NCBI GenBank assembly: GCA_019751935.1
Contig: JAIEMR010000027.1
Span: forward strand, 1 to 12,668
From: Alphaproteobacteria bacterium
GTDB lineage: Bacteria > Pseudomonadota > Alphaproteobacteria > Paracaedibacterales > CAIULA01
Direction of reading: 5' to 3'
DNA length: 12,668 nt
Shown piece after piece: positions 6,203 through 12,667 of the stretch (the stretch's first letter is position 1; the number at the start of each line of letters is the position of its first letter). Position numbers and translations under genes: made by a program. Under the pieces are notes generated by a model, which saw only the letters and a program-made list of their open reading frames with translations, made no database searches and had not been told where the DNA came from.

Positions 6203-6640
6203 ATGTCTTCCATCGCTGTAAAATTAAAGGAAATTATGGAAGAAAAGAGCATCACAGCTAACGCACTTGAAAAAAAATCAGGCGTTAAAGTCAGCTCAGT
6301 TCAAAATATTATCTATGGCCGGTCCAAAAACCCTGGGATTGATACTGTAAAAGCCATTGCTAAAGCTTTGGGATGCACACTTTATGACCTTTTAGATCAA
6401 AATGAAAGCCCAATCCCCTCCACACTCGCAAATCGTGAAGAAAAAGAATGGAATATATCTCTCTTTATCGATGCCCTCAAAGCTACTGAAACGATGATGA
6501 AACAAAAGAACATCAAGCCATCTTACAAAACAGCTCTTGCCTTTGCGAATGAGATTTATTCTTATTCACAGATGTCAAACAAAGGAACCGCTGATTACGA
6601 TTTTACGCGTTGGCTTTTTGAAAAGCATGGAGAGAGGTGA
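6203..6640 (+). CDS. XRE/Cro-family helix-turn-helix transcriptional regulator
   Basis: This 145-residue protein has an N-terminal lambda-repressor-like HTH domain at about residues 5-66 (LKEIMEEKSITANALEKKSG, SSVQNIIYGRSKNPGIDTVK, AIAKALGCTLYDLL). A helical C-terminal region of about 75 residues follows that I do not recognise. It should act as a dimeric DNA-binding repressor in the cytoplasm. AAGGG lies about 9 nt before the ATG. A strong promoter with an overlapping palindrome upstream suggests self-regulation. The divergent sensor-like kinase gene shares the intergenic region and is the most likely co-target. Its TGA stop directly abuts the stop of the convergent gcvH as TGATCA, with no base between the two reading frames. 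Such short XRE proteins with a C-terminal extension are frequent in alphaproteobacterial and prophage contexts; nothing else here looks like phage. Confidence 0.85.
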   Translation: MSSIAVKLKEIMEEKSITANALEKKSGVKVSSVQNIIYGRSKNPGIDTVKAIAKALGCTLYDLLDQNESPIPSTLANREEKEWNISLFIDALKATETMMKQKNIKPSYKTALAFANEIYSYSQMSNKGTADYDFTRWLFEKHGER

Positions 6641-7006
6641 TCACTCCCCCACCAATTCTTTGTAGGCATCTTCGTCCATCAGCTTATCCATTTCTGCAAG
6701 GCTTGAAGGACGGAGTTTAAAAAACCAGCCGTCACTCTCAGCTGCTGAGTTAATCAGACCCGGAGTACTTTGAAGAGCACTGTTTATTTCCACAACCTGT
6801 CCACTTATCGGTGAGTAAACTTCACTGGCAGCCTTTACGGATTCAACGACAGCAGCTTCCTCGCCTTGCGCTAAATGCTTTCCTATGGTCGGTAAATCAA
6901 GATAAACCACGTCACCGAGTTGATGTTGAGCATGGTCTGTAATTCCCACAACAACCACGTCATTTTCAAAAAGCACCCATTCATGTTGATCTGTGTATTT
7001 TTTCAT
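6641..7006 (-). CDS. gcvH: Glycine cleavage system H protein
   Basis: This 121-residue protein is of standard length for GcvH. Its motifs are YTDQHEWVLFENDVVVVGIT, GDVVYLDLPTIG, and the lipoylation site VESVKAASEVYSP with lipoyl-Lys58, ending with EDAYKELVGE. The lipoyl-lysine arm shuttles the aminomethyl group between the P, T and L proteins during glycine decarboxylation, which feeds methylene-tetrahydrofolate. The gene begins 2 nt after the stop of gcvT (TAAATATG), with GAGGAT as ribosome binding site overlapping the end of gcvT, so the two are translationally coupled. gcvP, which commonly follows, is absent here and must be elsewhere if the system is complete. The frame ends flush against the convergent XRE gene. 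Confidence 0.96.
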   Translation of the reverse strand: MKKYTDQHEWVLFENDVVVVGITDHAQHQLGDVVYLDLPTIGKHLAQGEEAAVVESVKAASEVYSPISGQVVEINSALQSTPGLINSAAESDGWFFKLRPSSLAEMDKLMDEDAYKELVGE

Positions 7007-7008
7007 AT

Positions 7009-8118
7009 TTATCCTCGATAATAATTCTGTTTTAAAAATGGCATTTTAGTAACCACGAAAGGGTATCTTTGTCCTCTCACTTCAATCTCCAATGCGGTAT
7101 CTGGTCCTGCTAATGAGGATGGCACATAACCCATTGCAATGGGATATCCCAAGCTTGGACTTGGAACTCCGCTTGTCACATAGCCAACCTTTTCCCCTCG
7201 ATCATATATAGCTGCACCTTCTCTCGCAATAGTCTTTGAAAGACCTTTAAGCCCTACTCTTTTCATCTCTGCGCCTTGATTTAGTTCGTTTAAGATTTTT
7301 TCATCTCCTACAAAGTCACCTTCTCTTCTGCGGCGCTGCCCTATAGACCACGTTAAGCTGGCTGATGCTGGAGTTTGCGTTAAATCCATATCATGTCCAT
7401 AAAGGCATAAACCAGCTTCTAAACGAAGTGAATCTCTGGCCCCAAGACCTATGGGTAGAACAGCGGAATCGGCACACAAGGCATTTGCGGCACTCTCCGC
7501 AATTTCTGAAGGGATCATTAGCTCAAAACCGTCTTCACCCGTGTAACCACTGCAACTGATCCAAACTTCCTTATTCATCACTTGAAAAGTGGATGTCGTC
7601 ATAAATGTTAATTCTACGGCATCTGGACATAAAGACTTCATCACACTTCGTGCCTTTGGACCCTGCAGGGCTAAAAGAGCAAGATCATCTAACATTTCAC
7701 ATTTTAAAAAACGCTTTAGATAATCGAAGTCTTGGTGCTTACAGCCCGCATTAACAACCAACAAAAAATATTTTTCAAAGCGGCTGATGATCAAATCATC
7801 CATGATATAGCCATCTTCACTAAGCAAAAGTCCGTATTTCATCTGCCCTGGCAGCATTTCTTTGATATCAACGGGAATAACTCTCTCTAAAACCCAAATG
7901 TGTTCAGGATCATAAGCAACCTTGATTAACCCCATGTGCGACACATCAAACAAGCCCGCACTTTTGCGGGTATGGTGATGTTCTGAAATAATCCCATCTG
8001 GGTATTGAAGTGGCATCTCGTATCCCGCAAATGGAACCATCTTAGCCCCTTTTTGAAGGTGCCATTTGTATAAAGGAGTTGTGTTAAAAGTTTCCAAAAG
8101 CGCTGAGGAAGAAGACAT
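7009..8118 (-). CDS. gcvT: Glycine cleavage system T protein (aminomethyltransferase)
   Basis: This is the tetrahydrofolate-dependent aminomethyltransferase of the glycine cleavage complex. Recognisable motifs are TPLYKWHLQKGAKMVPFAGY near the N-terminus, GLFDVSHMG, the DGYIMDDLII segment carrying the catalytic Asp, ALQGPKA, CSGYTGEDGFELM, and LGARDSLRLEAGLCLYGHDM. The C-terminal barrel has GVPSPSLGYPIAMGYVP. The start at 8118 is chosen because TTAAGG lies 6 nt upstream. It gives 369 residues, the usual length. An in-frame ATG at 8136 would add six residues (MNLRLA) but has no ribosome binding site. It is followed immediately by gcvH. No glycine riboswitch fits in the 84 nt between ydcF and this gene; expression may depend on read-through from ftsEX-ydcF or a weak local promoter. 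Confidence 0.95.
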   Translation of the reverse strand: MSSSSALLETFNTTPLYKWHLQKGAKMVPFAGYEMPLQYPDGIISEHHHTRKSAGLFDVSHMGLIKVAYDPEHIWVLERVIPVDIKEMLPGQMKYGLLLSEDGYIMDDLIISRFEKYFLLVVNAGCKHQDFDYLKRFLKCEMLDDLALLALQGPKARSVMKSLCPDAVELTFMTTSTFQVMNKEVWISCSGYTGEDGFELMIPSEIAESAANALCADSAVLPIGLGARDSLRLEAGLCLYGHDMDLTQTPASASLTWSIGQRRRREGDFVGDEKILNELNQGAEMKRVGLKGLSKTIAREGAAIYDRGEKVGYVTSGVPSPSLGYPIAMGYVPSSLAGPDTALEIEVRGQRYPFVVTKMPFLKQNYYRG

Positions 8119-8179
8119 AGCGAGCCTTAAATTCATGGAGTCATTTAAGCTATCTTAGGATGGAGTTCAAAAGAGGATC

Positions 8180-8196
8180 AAGCCTGTTTAAGGCTT
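8180..8196. terminator. Small hairpin between ydcF and gcvT, possible weak terminator
   Basis: AAGCCT-GTTTA-AGGCTT is a 6-bp stem with a 5-nt loop, just after the ydcF stop on the minus strand. On that strand the downstream bases are GATCCTCTTTTG, with only a short T tract, so termination would be partial at best. Confidence 0.35.
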
Positions 8197-8202
8197 CTTT
8201 TA

Positions 8203-8766
8203 TCAAATAAAAAATGATCCTATCCACGCCCAAAGAAATTTATTATATTCCGTCAATAGCAATCCGAACTGTTTAAGTGTCCATTGAATCGGCTCATCAA
8301 CAGGATGGGGAATAATTGTGACACCTGGAAGTGCCTTAGAAAATTCAATCATGCTTCGCCATATGTGATAGTTTGCCGTCACGAGGCGTATTGATTTCAC
8401 CTCCTCTTGCTTTGCCCACATGGCTGTTTCGCTGGCATTTTGAACAGTATTTTGTGCATTATATCCAAGATGCGTCTGGGGAAGGTTGAGCTGATCGGGT
8501 TTTATCTTTTGCAATTCAATAAGCTCAGGCATTTTGACTTTTGGGTTAACGCCTGAAATGAATAATTTTTTGGCAAGACCCTTTTGCATTAAGGTAAATC
8601 CGTATTGAACTCTTCCCTTACTGCCCGTTAAAACAACAATTGCATCGGTATTTGTTGTTATATCTTTTGGCTGCGTTGGTAGTAGTGTAAAAAACAAAGC
8701 AAAACCAAGTCCCCAGACCCCAACTACGCTAAAGAAAATGTTAACTAAAAAACGAAATCTTATCAT
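8203..8766 (-). CDS. YdcF/SanA-like DUF218 family membrane protein
   Basis: This 187-residue protein has one N-terminal membrane anchor (about residues 6-28) followed by a DUF218 domain (about 41-175). Motifs are DAIVVLTGSKGRVQYGFTLM, KKLFISGVNP, the conserved NTVQNASETAMWA stretch and the TANYHIWRSM segment. The DUF218 family (YdcF, SanA, ElyC) is linked to envelope and lipid-carrier homeostasis, but no reaction is firmly known. The ATG overlaps the stop of ftsX (ATGA), and the ftsE-ftsX-DUF218 order is common in Alphaproteobacteria. A function in cell-wall remodelling is therefore inferred from context. The protein probably faces the periplasm. Confidence 0.85.
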   Translation of the reverse strand: MIRFRFLVNIFFSVVGVWGLGFALFFTLLPTQPKDITTNTDAIVVLTGSKGRVQYGFTLMQKGLAKKLFISGVNPKVKMPELIELQKIKPDQLNLPQTHLGYNAQNTVQNASETAMWAKQEEVKSIRLVTANYHIWRSMIEFSKALPGVTIIPHPVDEPIQWTLKQFGLLLTEYNKFLWAWIGSFFI

Positions 8767-9710
8767 CGGTCCATGCGCGTCAGCGTCCTTAACACCGTAA
8801 ACCTTGAGACTATCATACTGAAAATAGAGACAATAAATGGCAAAACAAAAATAGCGCCAACAACTTCAGAGGATGGCATATCTTTAAAAATTTCAGGAAT
8901 CCCCAGGTATTGTGCCAACCAGCTTAAAAAATACAAGATCGGCAAAGCAAAAAGAATGCCAATCACCCCGCCTCGAAAACAGGCCTTAAATGCCTGTGAT
9001 TGAAATTGGGACGCTACATAAGAATTCTTAGCTCCCATTAATCTTAAAACATCAATGTTCTCTCTGTGGGCCGCTAAAGAAGATTTGGTAATTAAGCTAA
9101 TCACGATAAAAATAGTGCCCAAAATAAATCCGACAATAGCATATGACAATGTTTTAATGGCTTGACCCAACACAGTCAACATTTGCTGCCACCTTGTATG
9201 TACCTCAAACCGGATTCCACCTGAGATATTTTTGAGATACTGCTTTATGCTTTCATAATCAATCACCACATTGGGATCAATATCCAGATCAATCAAGACT
9301 GGCATCTGTAAATCTTTTAGCAGATCTGTTTGCCCAACCCAAGGCTGCAGAAGAGAAAGTAAGTGCTCGCCTTCAACAATTTCGGCACGTAAAACCCCAG
9401 GAATATTGCGAACAAAGCTCAAAACTTGTTGGACCGGAGCTGATGATTTAGCTATTTCTGTTGATATTTTCTCCGAAGCTTCCTGTTTTGATGTATCTGA
9501 GAAAGACGTTTCAGAAAAAGGAATCTCAATGGTGATTTTATTATTAAGTCCGCCGTGCCAACGAAGAAGAGTCCCCCCGACAGAAGAAGCGCAAGCAAAT
9601 ACCAACAACAGGAGCAAAATCAAAAGACCAATAATCCAAGGCAGATATTGTCTTCCTGCTTCCTCAGTCATAGGAATATCTTGAATCCCTTTTTTAAAAA
9701 ATTGAGCCAT
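8763..9710 (-). CDS. ftsX: Cell division protein FtsX
   Basis: This 315-residue membrane protein has the FtsX topology. A cytoplasmic N-terminus and a membrane segment at about 23-45 lead to a periplasmic loop of about 140 residues (46-185), which contacts peptidoglycan hydrolase activators. Three further membrane segments follow at about 187-210, 245-268 and 283-305. The cytoplasmic connector HRENIDVLRLMGAKNSYVAS is the family hallmark, matching the usual alphaproteobacterial form of this motif. With FtsE it forms an ABC-like complex that couples ATP hydrolysis at the division septum to murein hydrolase activation. It lies 28 nt after ftsE and overlaps ydcF by 4 bp, so the three genes form one operon. 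No strong ribosome binding site was noted before the ATG. Confidence 0.9.
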   Translation of the reverse strand: MAQFFKKGIQDIPMTEEAGRQYLPWIIGLLILLLLLVFACASSVGGTLLRWHGGLNNKITIEIPFSETSFSDTSKQEASEKISTEIAKSSAPVQQVLSFVRNIPGVLRAEIVEGEHLLSLLQPWVGQTDLLKDLQMPVLIDLDIDPNVVIDYESIKQYLKNISGGIRFEVHTRWQQMLTVLGQAIKTLSYAIVGFILGTIFIVISLITKSSLAAHRENIDVLRLMGAKNSYVASQFQSQAFKACFRGGVIGILFALPILYFLSWLAQYLGIPEIFKDMPSSEVVGAIFVLPFIVSIFSMIVSRFTVLRTLTRMDR

Positions 9711-9738
9711 AAACTTAGGTCCTCAAGTGATCAGATTA

Positions 9739-10476
9739 TTAATACTCGTTTTTGCGATAAGAAGTCGGAACAGATGGCTTATTCACAGTGATCTGTCCTT
9801 GGTATAATTGCAATTCTGGATAAGGGAAATTAGAAACAATCCCGCGGTCATGTGTTGCAAGAATAATGGTTGTGCCAATCTTGTTTAACTCTTCAAATAA
9901 AAGCATCAATTTATAAGCAGCCGCATCATCCACGTTTCCTGTAGGCTCATCCGCCAGTAAGAGAAGAGGACGCGTAATTACCGCCCTTGCAATGCCAACG
10001 CGCTGTTTCTGTCCATCAGATAAGGTCTCTGGGAAATGATTCATAAAATCACCCAGCCCTACCCAATGTAATAATTCCTTGGCAAATCCACGGGATTTTT
10101 TCGTATCAACCCCTGTAATCTTCATGGCTAAAGCCACATTATCTAAAGCTGTCATATGTTTTAGTAAGCGGCAATCTTGAAACACAAGTCCCATTCTTTG
10201 ACGAAACGCAGGAAGTTCTGCTGAAGTTAGATTTGCAATATTCTTTCCAAAAACATGGATCGCACCTTCAGAAGGGTTTGCTCCTCTATAAATTAATTTA
10301 AGAAGAGAACTCTTTCCAACGCCGCTAGGGCCCGTTAAAAAATAAAATGAACCTGCAAAGAAGGTGTAATTGAGATTATAAAATACCGGGCTTCCTTCCG
10401 GATAATAGAGCCCTACTTGCTCAAACCTTACAATCTCTACACTATTACGACGCTGAAATGCCAAGAATAACCCCAT
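9739..10476 (-). CDS. ftsE: Cell division ATP-binding protein FtsE
   Basis: This 245-residue ABC ATPase has Walker A at residues 49-57 (GPSGVGKSS), the Q-loop at Q100 (GLVFQDCRLL), a signature LSDGQKQRVGIARA (152-165), Walker B LLLLADEPTGNVD (171-183) and the H-loop at H209 (ATHD). YRGANPSEGAIHVFG and RLLKHMTALDNVALAM are typical of FtsE. The signature has Asp where LSGGQ has the second-position Gly, a tolerated variant. FtsE is the cytoplasmic nucleotide-binding partner of FtsX. The ATG at 10476 has no visible Shine-Dalgarno. A TTG four codons downstream, preceded by GGGG, is an alternative, and the family's usual start would fall near residue 13, where the codon is GTA. The exact N-terminus is therefore uncertain. 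Confidence 0.92.
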   Translation of the reverse strand: MGLFLAFQRRNSVEIVRFEQVGLYYPEGSPVFYNLNYTFFAGSFYFLTGPSGVGKSSLLKLIYRGANPSEGAIHVFGKNIANLTSAELPAFRQRMGLVFQDCRLLKHMTALDNVALAMKITGVDTKKSRGFAKELLHWVGLGDFMNHFPETLSDGQKQRVGIARAVITRPLLLLADEPTGNVDDAAAYKLMLLFEELNKIGTTIILATHDRGIVSNFPYPELQLYQGQITVNKPSVPTSYRKNEY

Positions 10477-10598
10477 ACTGCCGATTTTTTCGATTTAGAG
10501 TTAGTCTAGTCTAATTTGTCTGCTTAAATCAATTTGCTTCTAAGGAAATTAGAAAAGAAGATATGAACAAAATAGGAGCCATTGGACTCACTTTTCTG

Positions 10599-10627
10599 TT
10601 GACTTTTATCAATTGAAATCTTACCTT
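10599..10627 (+). promoter_or_regulatory. Candidate promoter of the tRNA-Glu gene
   Basis: TTGACT (10599-10604), a 17-nt spacer and TACCTT (10622-10627) lie just ahead of the tRNA, whose first base is 11 nt further on. The -35 is good and the -10 poor, so this is tentative. Confidence 0.4.
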
Positions 10628-10637
10628 GGGCAAGTCA

Positions 10638-10713
10638 GTCCCCATCGTCTAGAGGCCTAGGACATCGCCCTTTCAAGGCGGCAGCACGGGTTCGAATCCC
10701 GTTGGGGACGCCA
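10638..10713 (+). tRNA. tRNA-Glu (anticodon TTC), CCA encoded
   Basis: The acceptor stem GTCCCCA (10638-10644) pairs with TGGGGAC (10703-10709), followed by discriminator G and CCA. The D-arm region is TCGTCTAGAGGCCTAGGA. The anticodon stem-loop is CGCC-CTTTCAA-GGCG, with anticodon TTC at 10672-10674. The T-arm is CGGGTTCGAATCCCG. All parts fit a standard 76-nt bacterial tRNA-Glu, and T6 follows directly after the CCA. No integrase or direct repeat of its 3' end was seen nearby. Confidence 0.97.
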
Positions 10714-10747
10714 TTTTTTCAATTAACTTAATCTGCGACTCAAGAAT

Positions 10748-10790
10748 AAAAAAATCACCGCACTCAAAAAAGAATGCGATGATTTTTTTT
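10748..10790. terminator. Bidirectional intrinsic terminator between tRNA-Glu and the Cys-rich protein gene
   Basis: The left arm AAAAAAATCA-C-CGCA pairs with TGCG-A-TGATTTTTTTT around a 12-nt loop, with one C/A mismatch. A-rich and T-rich flanks on both sides allow termination on both strands. This fits the convergent arrangement of tRNA-Glu (+) and the 95-residue gene (-). Confidence 0.8.
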
Positions 10791-10817
10791 AAAAAAGATA
10801 TTCTTTAAAAATATCCC

Positions 10818-11105
10818 TTACTTTGGTCTGCATAGACCTTTCTTTGGTTCCATTGGACCAACCCAATTACAATGCTGTCTACCATTTACCTGAACTTGGC
10901 CACACTCTGTCGGATCTTGGATTCGTTGGCAATTAGGCACACACTTGCCATTCCAAGTACAACCCCTCTCCGCTGCATGGCCACATGGACCGGGATTAGT
11001 CTCTTTCGCACATGCGGCTGGTAGATCTTTAGCGCTCATAGACCACCCACTGCTAACAAGGCTCAATCCTACTGCTACTAATGCTACTGCTTTTAAAATT
11101 TTCAT
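10818..11105 (-). CDS. Small secreted cysteine-rich protein with two tandem Cys4 modules
   Basis: This 95-residue protein has a classical signal peptide (KILK, then hydrophobic AVALVAVGLSLVSSG, likely cleavage around residue 25, SMSA/KD). The mature part of about 70 residues carries eight cysteines: 32, 41, 49, 55, 59, 68, 79 and 92. They fall into two similar modules, C-x8-CG-x6-CTWNGKCVP and C-x8-CG-x9-CNWVG-x8-LCRP. This points to internal duplication and probably four disulfides formed in the periplasm or outside the cell. I do not recognise a named family. Disulfide-rich secreted modules in a host-associated bacterium could be effectors, inhibitors or surface proteins; this is speculation. 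AAAGGA lies 7 nt before the ATG. A terminator follows on the other side. Confidence 0.8.
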   Translation of the reverse strand: MKILKAVALVAVGLSLVSSGWSMSAKDLPAACAKETNPGPCGHAAERGCTWNGKCVPNCQRIQDPTECGQVQVNGRQHCNWVGPMEPKKGLCRPK

Positions 11106-11133
11106 TTGCTATTCCTTTCAAATTCTACAAAGT

Positions 11134-11163
11134 TATATACTATAGAAAAAATATAACCTACAA
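11134..11163 (-). promoter_or_regulatory. Candidate promoter of the Cys-rich protein gene
   Basis: On the minus strand TTGTAG (11158-11163) and TATATA (11134-11139) are separated by 18 nt, 28 nt before the start codon. Both are four-of-six matches to consensus. The rest of 11106-11317 is AT-rich and shows no gene. Confidence 0.35.
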
Positions 11164-11252
11164 TTGTTTAATAAGTGGTTAATACACTATTCTTAAGAAA
11201 TGAATTTTACAGAACCCTCAAAATATCCCGAACAATCTAATTAAAATTTTCC

Positions 11253-11281
11253 TTTACATTTATGTAATATTAACATACAAA
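11253..11281 (+). promoter_or_regulatory. Candidate promoter of the secreted 203-residue protein gene
   Basis: TTTACA (11253-11258), a 17-nt spacer and TACAAA (11276-11281) lie 36 nt before the GTG start. Transcription would begin near 11288. Confidence 0.4.
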
Positions 11282-11317
11282 AAACCTTATTTCGATCAGC
11301 AGTAATTAAGGTTTGGC

Positions 11318-11929
11318 GTGCTTAAAGACATAAAATTAGCTTGGACTATTATTATTTTGTGGGGACTCACTGTACATTTAGGTCATTGTGCTACCCTTTT
11401 AGAATATTGGGATTCGGATAAAGAAAATAAAAACACAGCCAACATAATTCCCAGAGGTACAGCTGATCCATATTTTTCTGGTGATACTGAGCCCTCAGCA
11501 ACTTTAAGTCTTTTCTTTAGCTGCCCTTCTAGCACCATTTACTGCAAAGAAATAAAATCAATAGCCATACAATGTTCAAACGGACAAACCCTAGAAACCT
11601 CAGACTGGCGCAGGGGAACGTGGCTTTCTTTTGTGAAATTTGGCACACAAGAGGCAATGGAGCTACACATAAAAGCAAGTGACTGCCCAGTAACCCTAAC
11701 GATAAGCTGTTTATCTACTTTTTACTTTCTTGAAAATATAAGGAAGCGTGGATGCACAAATCCAGGAAAATTTTTGAGTGATTACAAACTATGGAGCGAT
11801 AGCCAATCCATTAGCACTACTTTAACTGCGAAAGACCTTTTTTATGAAGATGGAGACCCCATATACTCTTGCTTATATTTTCGCAGTTCAGGCCCAAAGC
11901 TAAAAGGCGTTAGTTATGAAATGACGTAA
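11318..11929 (+). CDS. Secreted protein of unknown function (GTG start)
   Basis: This 203-residue frame begins with GTG, preceded by TTAAGG at 6 nt, the same ribosome binding motif and spacing as gcvT. The N-terminus has lysines and then a hydrophobic run (LAWTIIILWGLTVHL, about 7-21), ending in GHCATL. That fits a signal peptide cleaved near residue 24-25; the sequence before C24 is not a good lipobox. The mature part has seven cysteines (69, 76, 86, 123, 131, 146, 185) and alternating beta-like stretches (ATLSLFFSC, IKSIAIQC, MELHIKAS, CPVTLTISCLSTF). It is probably a small disulfide-containing beta protein. I recognise no family. It is transcribed away from the other Cys-containing secreted protein and followed by a strong terminator, so it is likely monocistronic. 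Confidence 0.7.
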   Translation: MLKDIKLAWTIIILWGLTVHLGHCATLLEYWDSDKENKNTANIIPRGTADPYFSGDTEPSATLSLFFSCPSSTIYCKEIKSIAIQCSNGQTLETSDWRRGTWLSFVKFGTQEAMELHIKASDCPVTLTISCLSTFYFLENIRKRGCTNPGKFLSDYKLWSDSQSISTTLTAKDLFYEDGDPIYSCLYFRSSGPKLKGVSYEMT

Positions 11930-11930
11930 A

Positions 11931-11957
11931 AAAAGGAGAGAAAAAGTCTCTCCTTTT
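11931..11957. terminator. Strong intrinsic terminator, bidirectional
   Basis: AAAAGGAGAGA (11931-11941) and TCTCTCCTTTT (11947-11957) form an 11-bp perfect stem with a 5-nt AAAAG loop. It starts directly after the stop of the 203-residue gene. On the minus strand it ends in T7, so before the mobile element inserted it could also have served the phasin gene. Confidence 0.85.
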
Positions 11958-11980
11958 AAAATCTGATAAATAAAAACTTA

Positions 11981-12012
11981 GAACCTGTATTCATAAAATT
12001 AGTCATTCAGCG
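11981..12012 (+). repeat. Left terminal inverted repeat of the MITE-like element
   Basis: The first 20 bp are identical to the reverse complement of the right end. The next 12 bp (AGTCATTCAGCG) match TATCTTCAGCG with one gap. The flanking TTA is at 11978-11980. Confidence 0.8.
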
Positions 12013-12216
12013 TTGCTGTTCAAAAGGGTTTTCTGCTAGGAAAAGGCTGCAGACCATAGCTTTATCTCCGGTCAAAGTCTTTGACGTAGCAAAAAACCTT
12101 TTTGACTGGGCCCGCAGGGAAAGGTTCACCTGAGCGGCTACAGCGCCTTAAAGCTTGGCTGTAGGCATGGCTATGACCTGCGCTTTGCGGCTTGTAACCG
12201 CTCAGTTGATCTCTTT

Positions 12217-12247
12217 CGCTGAAGATAAATTTTATGAATACAGGTTC
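12217..12247 (-). repeat. Right terminal inverted repeat of the MITE-like element
   Basis: This is the reverse complement of the left end, ending CAGGTTC at 12247. The flanking TTA (12248-12250) is at once the target duplication and the TAA stop of the phasin gene. Confidence 0.8.
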
Positions 12248-12598
12248 TTAGTTTTTATACTTCGAAGCAGAGTCTTTCATATGGTCCATACCTTCGGCAA
12301 AGCGATCTTGCATCTTGCCATGAATATCACGGTGAGACTTTACAACTACATTCGCAATGCTTGCTGTATGATCAATGGCTTTCGTCATAGCATCTTTAAT
12401 TTTGCTAGCATGCGTTTCCCACTTATTTTCAGCTTCTGGCTTTTTCGCCGACATCATTTCTCTTAAAGCTGAGTTCATTTCTTCGAACGTTTGCTTTACA
12501 TACTGGCTTTGAAGTTGCGCTATGGTTTTAATAACTTCCATTGCCATTTTGTTGGCATCATTCATTGCTTCCAGATTTTTACGGTGATTTTCCATCAT
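12248..12598 (-). CDS. Phasin family protein (polyhydroxyalkanoate granule-associated type)
   Basis: This 116-residue, almost entirely helical, charged and methionine-rich protein matches the small alphaproteobacterial phasin family. Its N-terminal stretch NLEAMNDANKMAMEVIKTIAQLQSQYVKQTFEEM is the typical phasin heptad segment, followed by amphipathic helices (ASKIKDAMTKAIDHTASIANVVVKSHRDI). Phasins coat polyhydroxyalkanoate granules or act as small helical chaperone-like proteins; no pha genes are in view. AGGGA lies about 4 nt before the first ATG and 7 nt before the second, so either may be used. The gene begins 27 nt after the stop of another minus-strand frame. Its own stop codon coincides with the target-site duplication of the mobile element, so its 3' untranslated region is now the element. 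Confidence 0.8.
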   Translation of the reverse strand: MMENHRKNLEAMNDANKMAMEVIKTIAQLQSQYVKQTFEEMNSALREMMSAKKPEAENKWETHASKIKDAMTKAIDHTASIANVVVKSHRDIHGKMQDRFAEGMDHMKDSASKYKN

Positions 12599-12625
12599 AG
12601 CTTCCCTATCAATTTTTGGTGTTCT

Positions 12626-12667
12626 TTAGGTTTCAGCAATGGTTTTAAAGAGCTCAGCGGCTGGATT
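12626..12667 (-). CDS. C-terminal end of a minus-strand gene, partial
   Basis: The minus strand from 12667 reads NPAAELFKTIAET followed by TAA at 12626-12628, 27 nt before the phasin start. Thirteen codons are too few for a family call. The composition and position suggest a co-transcribed neighbour, perhaps a second phasin-like protein. The start lies beyond the right edge. Confidence 0.4.
   Translation of the reverse strand, partial: NPAAELFKTIAET

Larger units (their letters stand above)
11981..12247. mobile_element. 267-bp MITE-like element (non-autonomous or decayed IS, possibly IS5-type)
   Basis: Both ends carry GAACCTGTATTCATAAAATT as perfect inverted 20-bp termini. They are followed by a further similar stretch ending TTCAGCG on each side (about 30 bp in all, one gap). 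TTA flanks both ends (11978-11980 and 12248-12250) as a 3-bp target duplication. The interior has no intact gene. It contains a second inverted pair, CTGAGCGG(C/T)TACA, near 12130-12143 and 12197-12210. On the minus strand, about 12107 to 12007, the broken frames VKKVFCYVKDFDRR and then TGDKAMVCSLFLAENPF recall the end of IS5-type transposases (VExxFCxxKxFRRIATRYDK). That comparison is from memory. Confidence 0.75.

Noticed and set aside
8119..8202. Glycine riboswitch ahead of gcvT
   Set aside because: The gap is too short and lacks the conserved aptamer elements; only a 6-bp hairpin is present.
10500..10515. Direct repeat TAGTC TAGTC upstream of ftsE
   Set aside because: Only two 5-bp units, not palindromic and not placed relative to a convincing promoter.
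10563..10616. Short plus-strand frame MNKIGAIGLTFLLTFIN ahead of tRNA-Glu
   Set aside because: It has 17 codons, AAGAAG upstream and a signal-peptide-like composition, but it overlaps the likely tRNA promoter and has no mature part. It may be a gene relic; evidence is too thin for a call.
10638..10713. tRNA-Glu as an integration site for a genomic island
   Set aside because: No integrase gene and no repeat of the tRNA 3' end were found in the window; the downstream sequence is an ordinary terminator.
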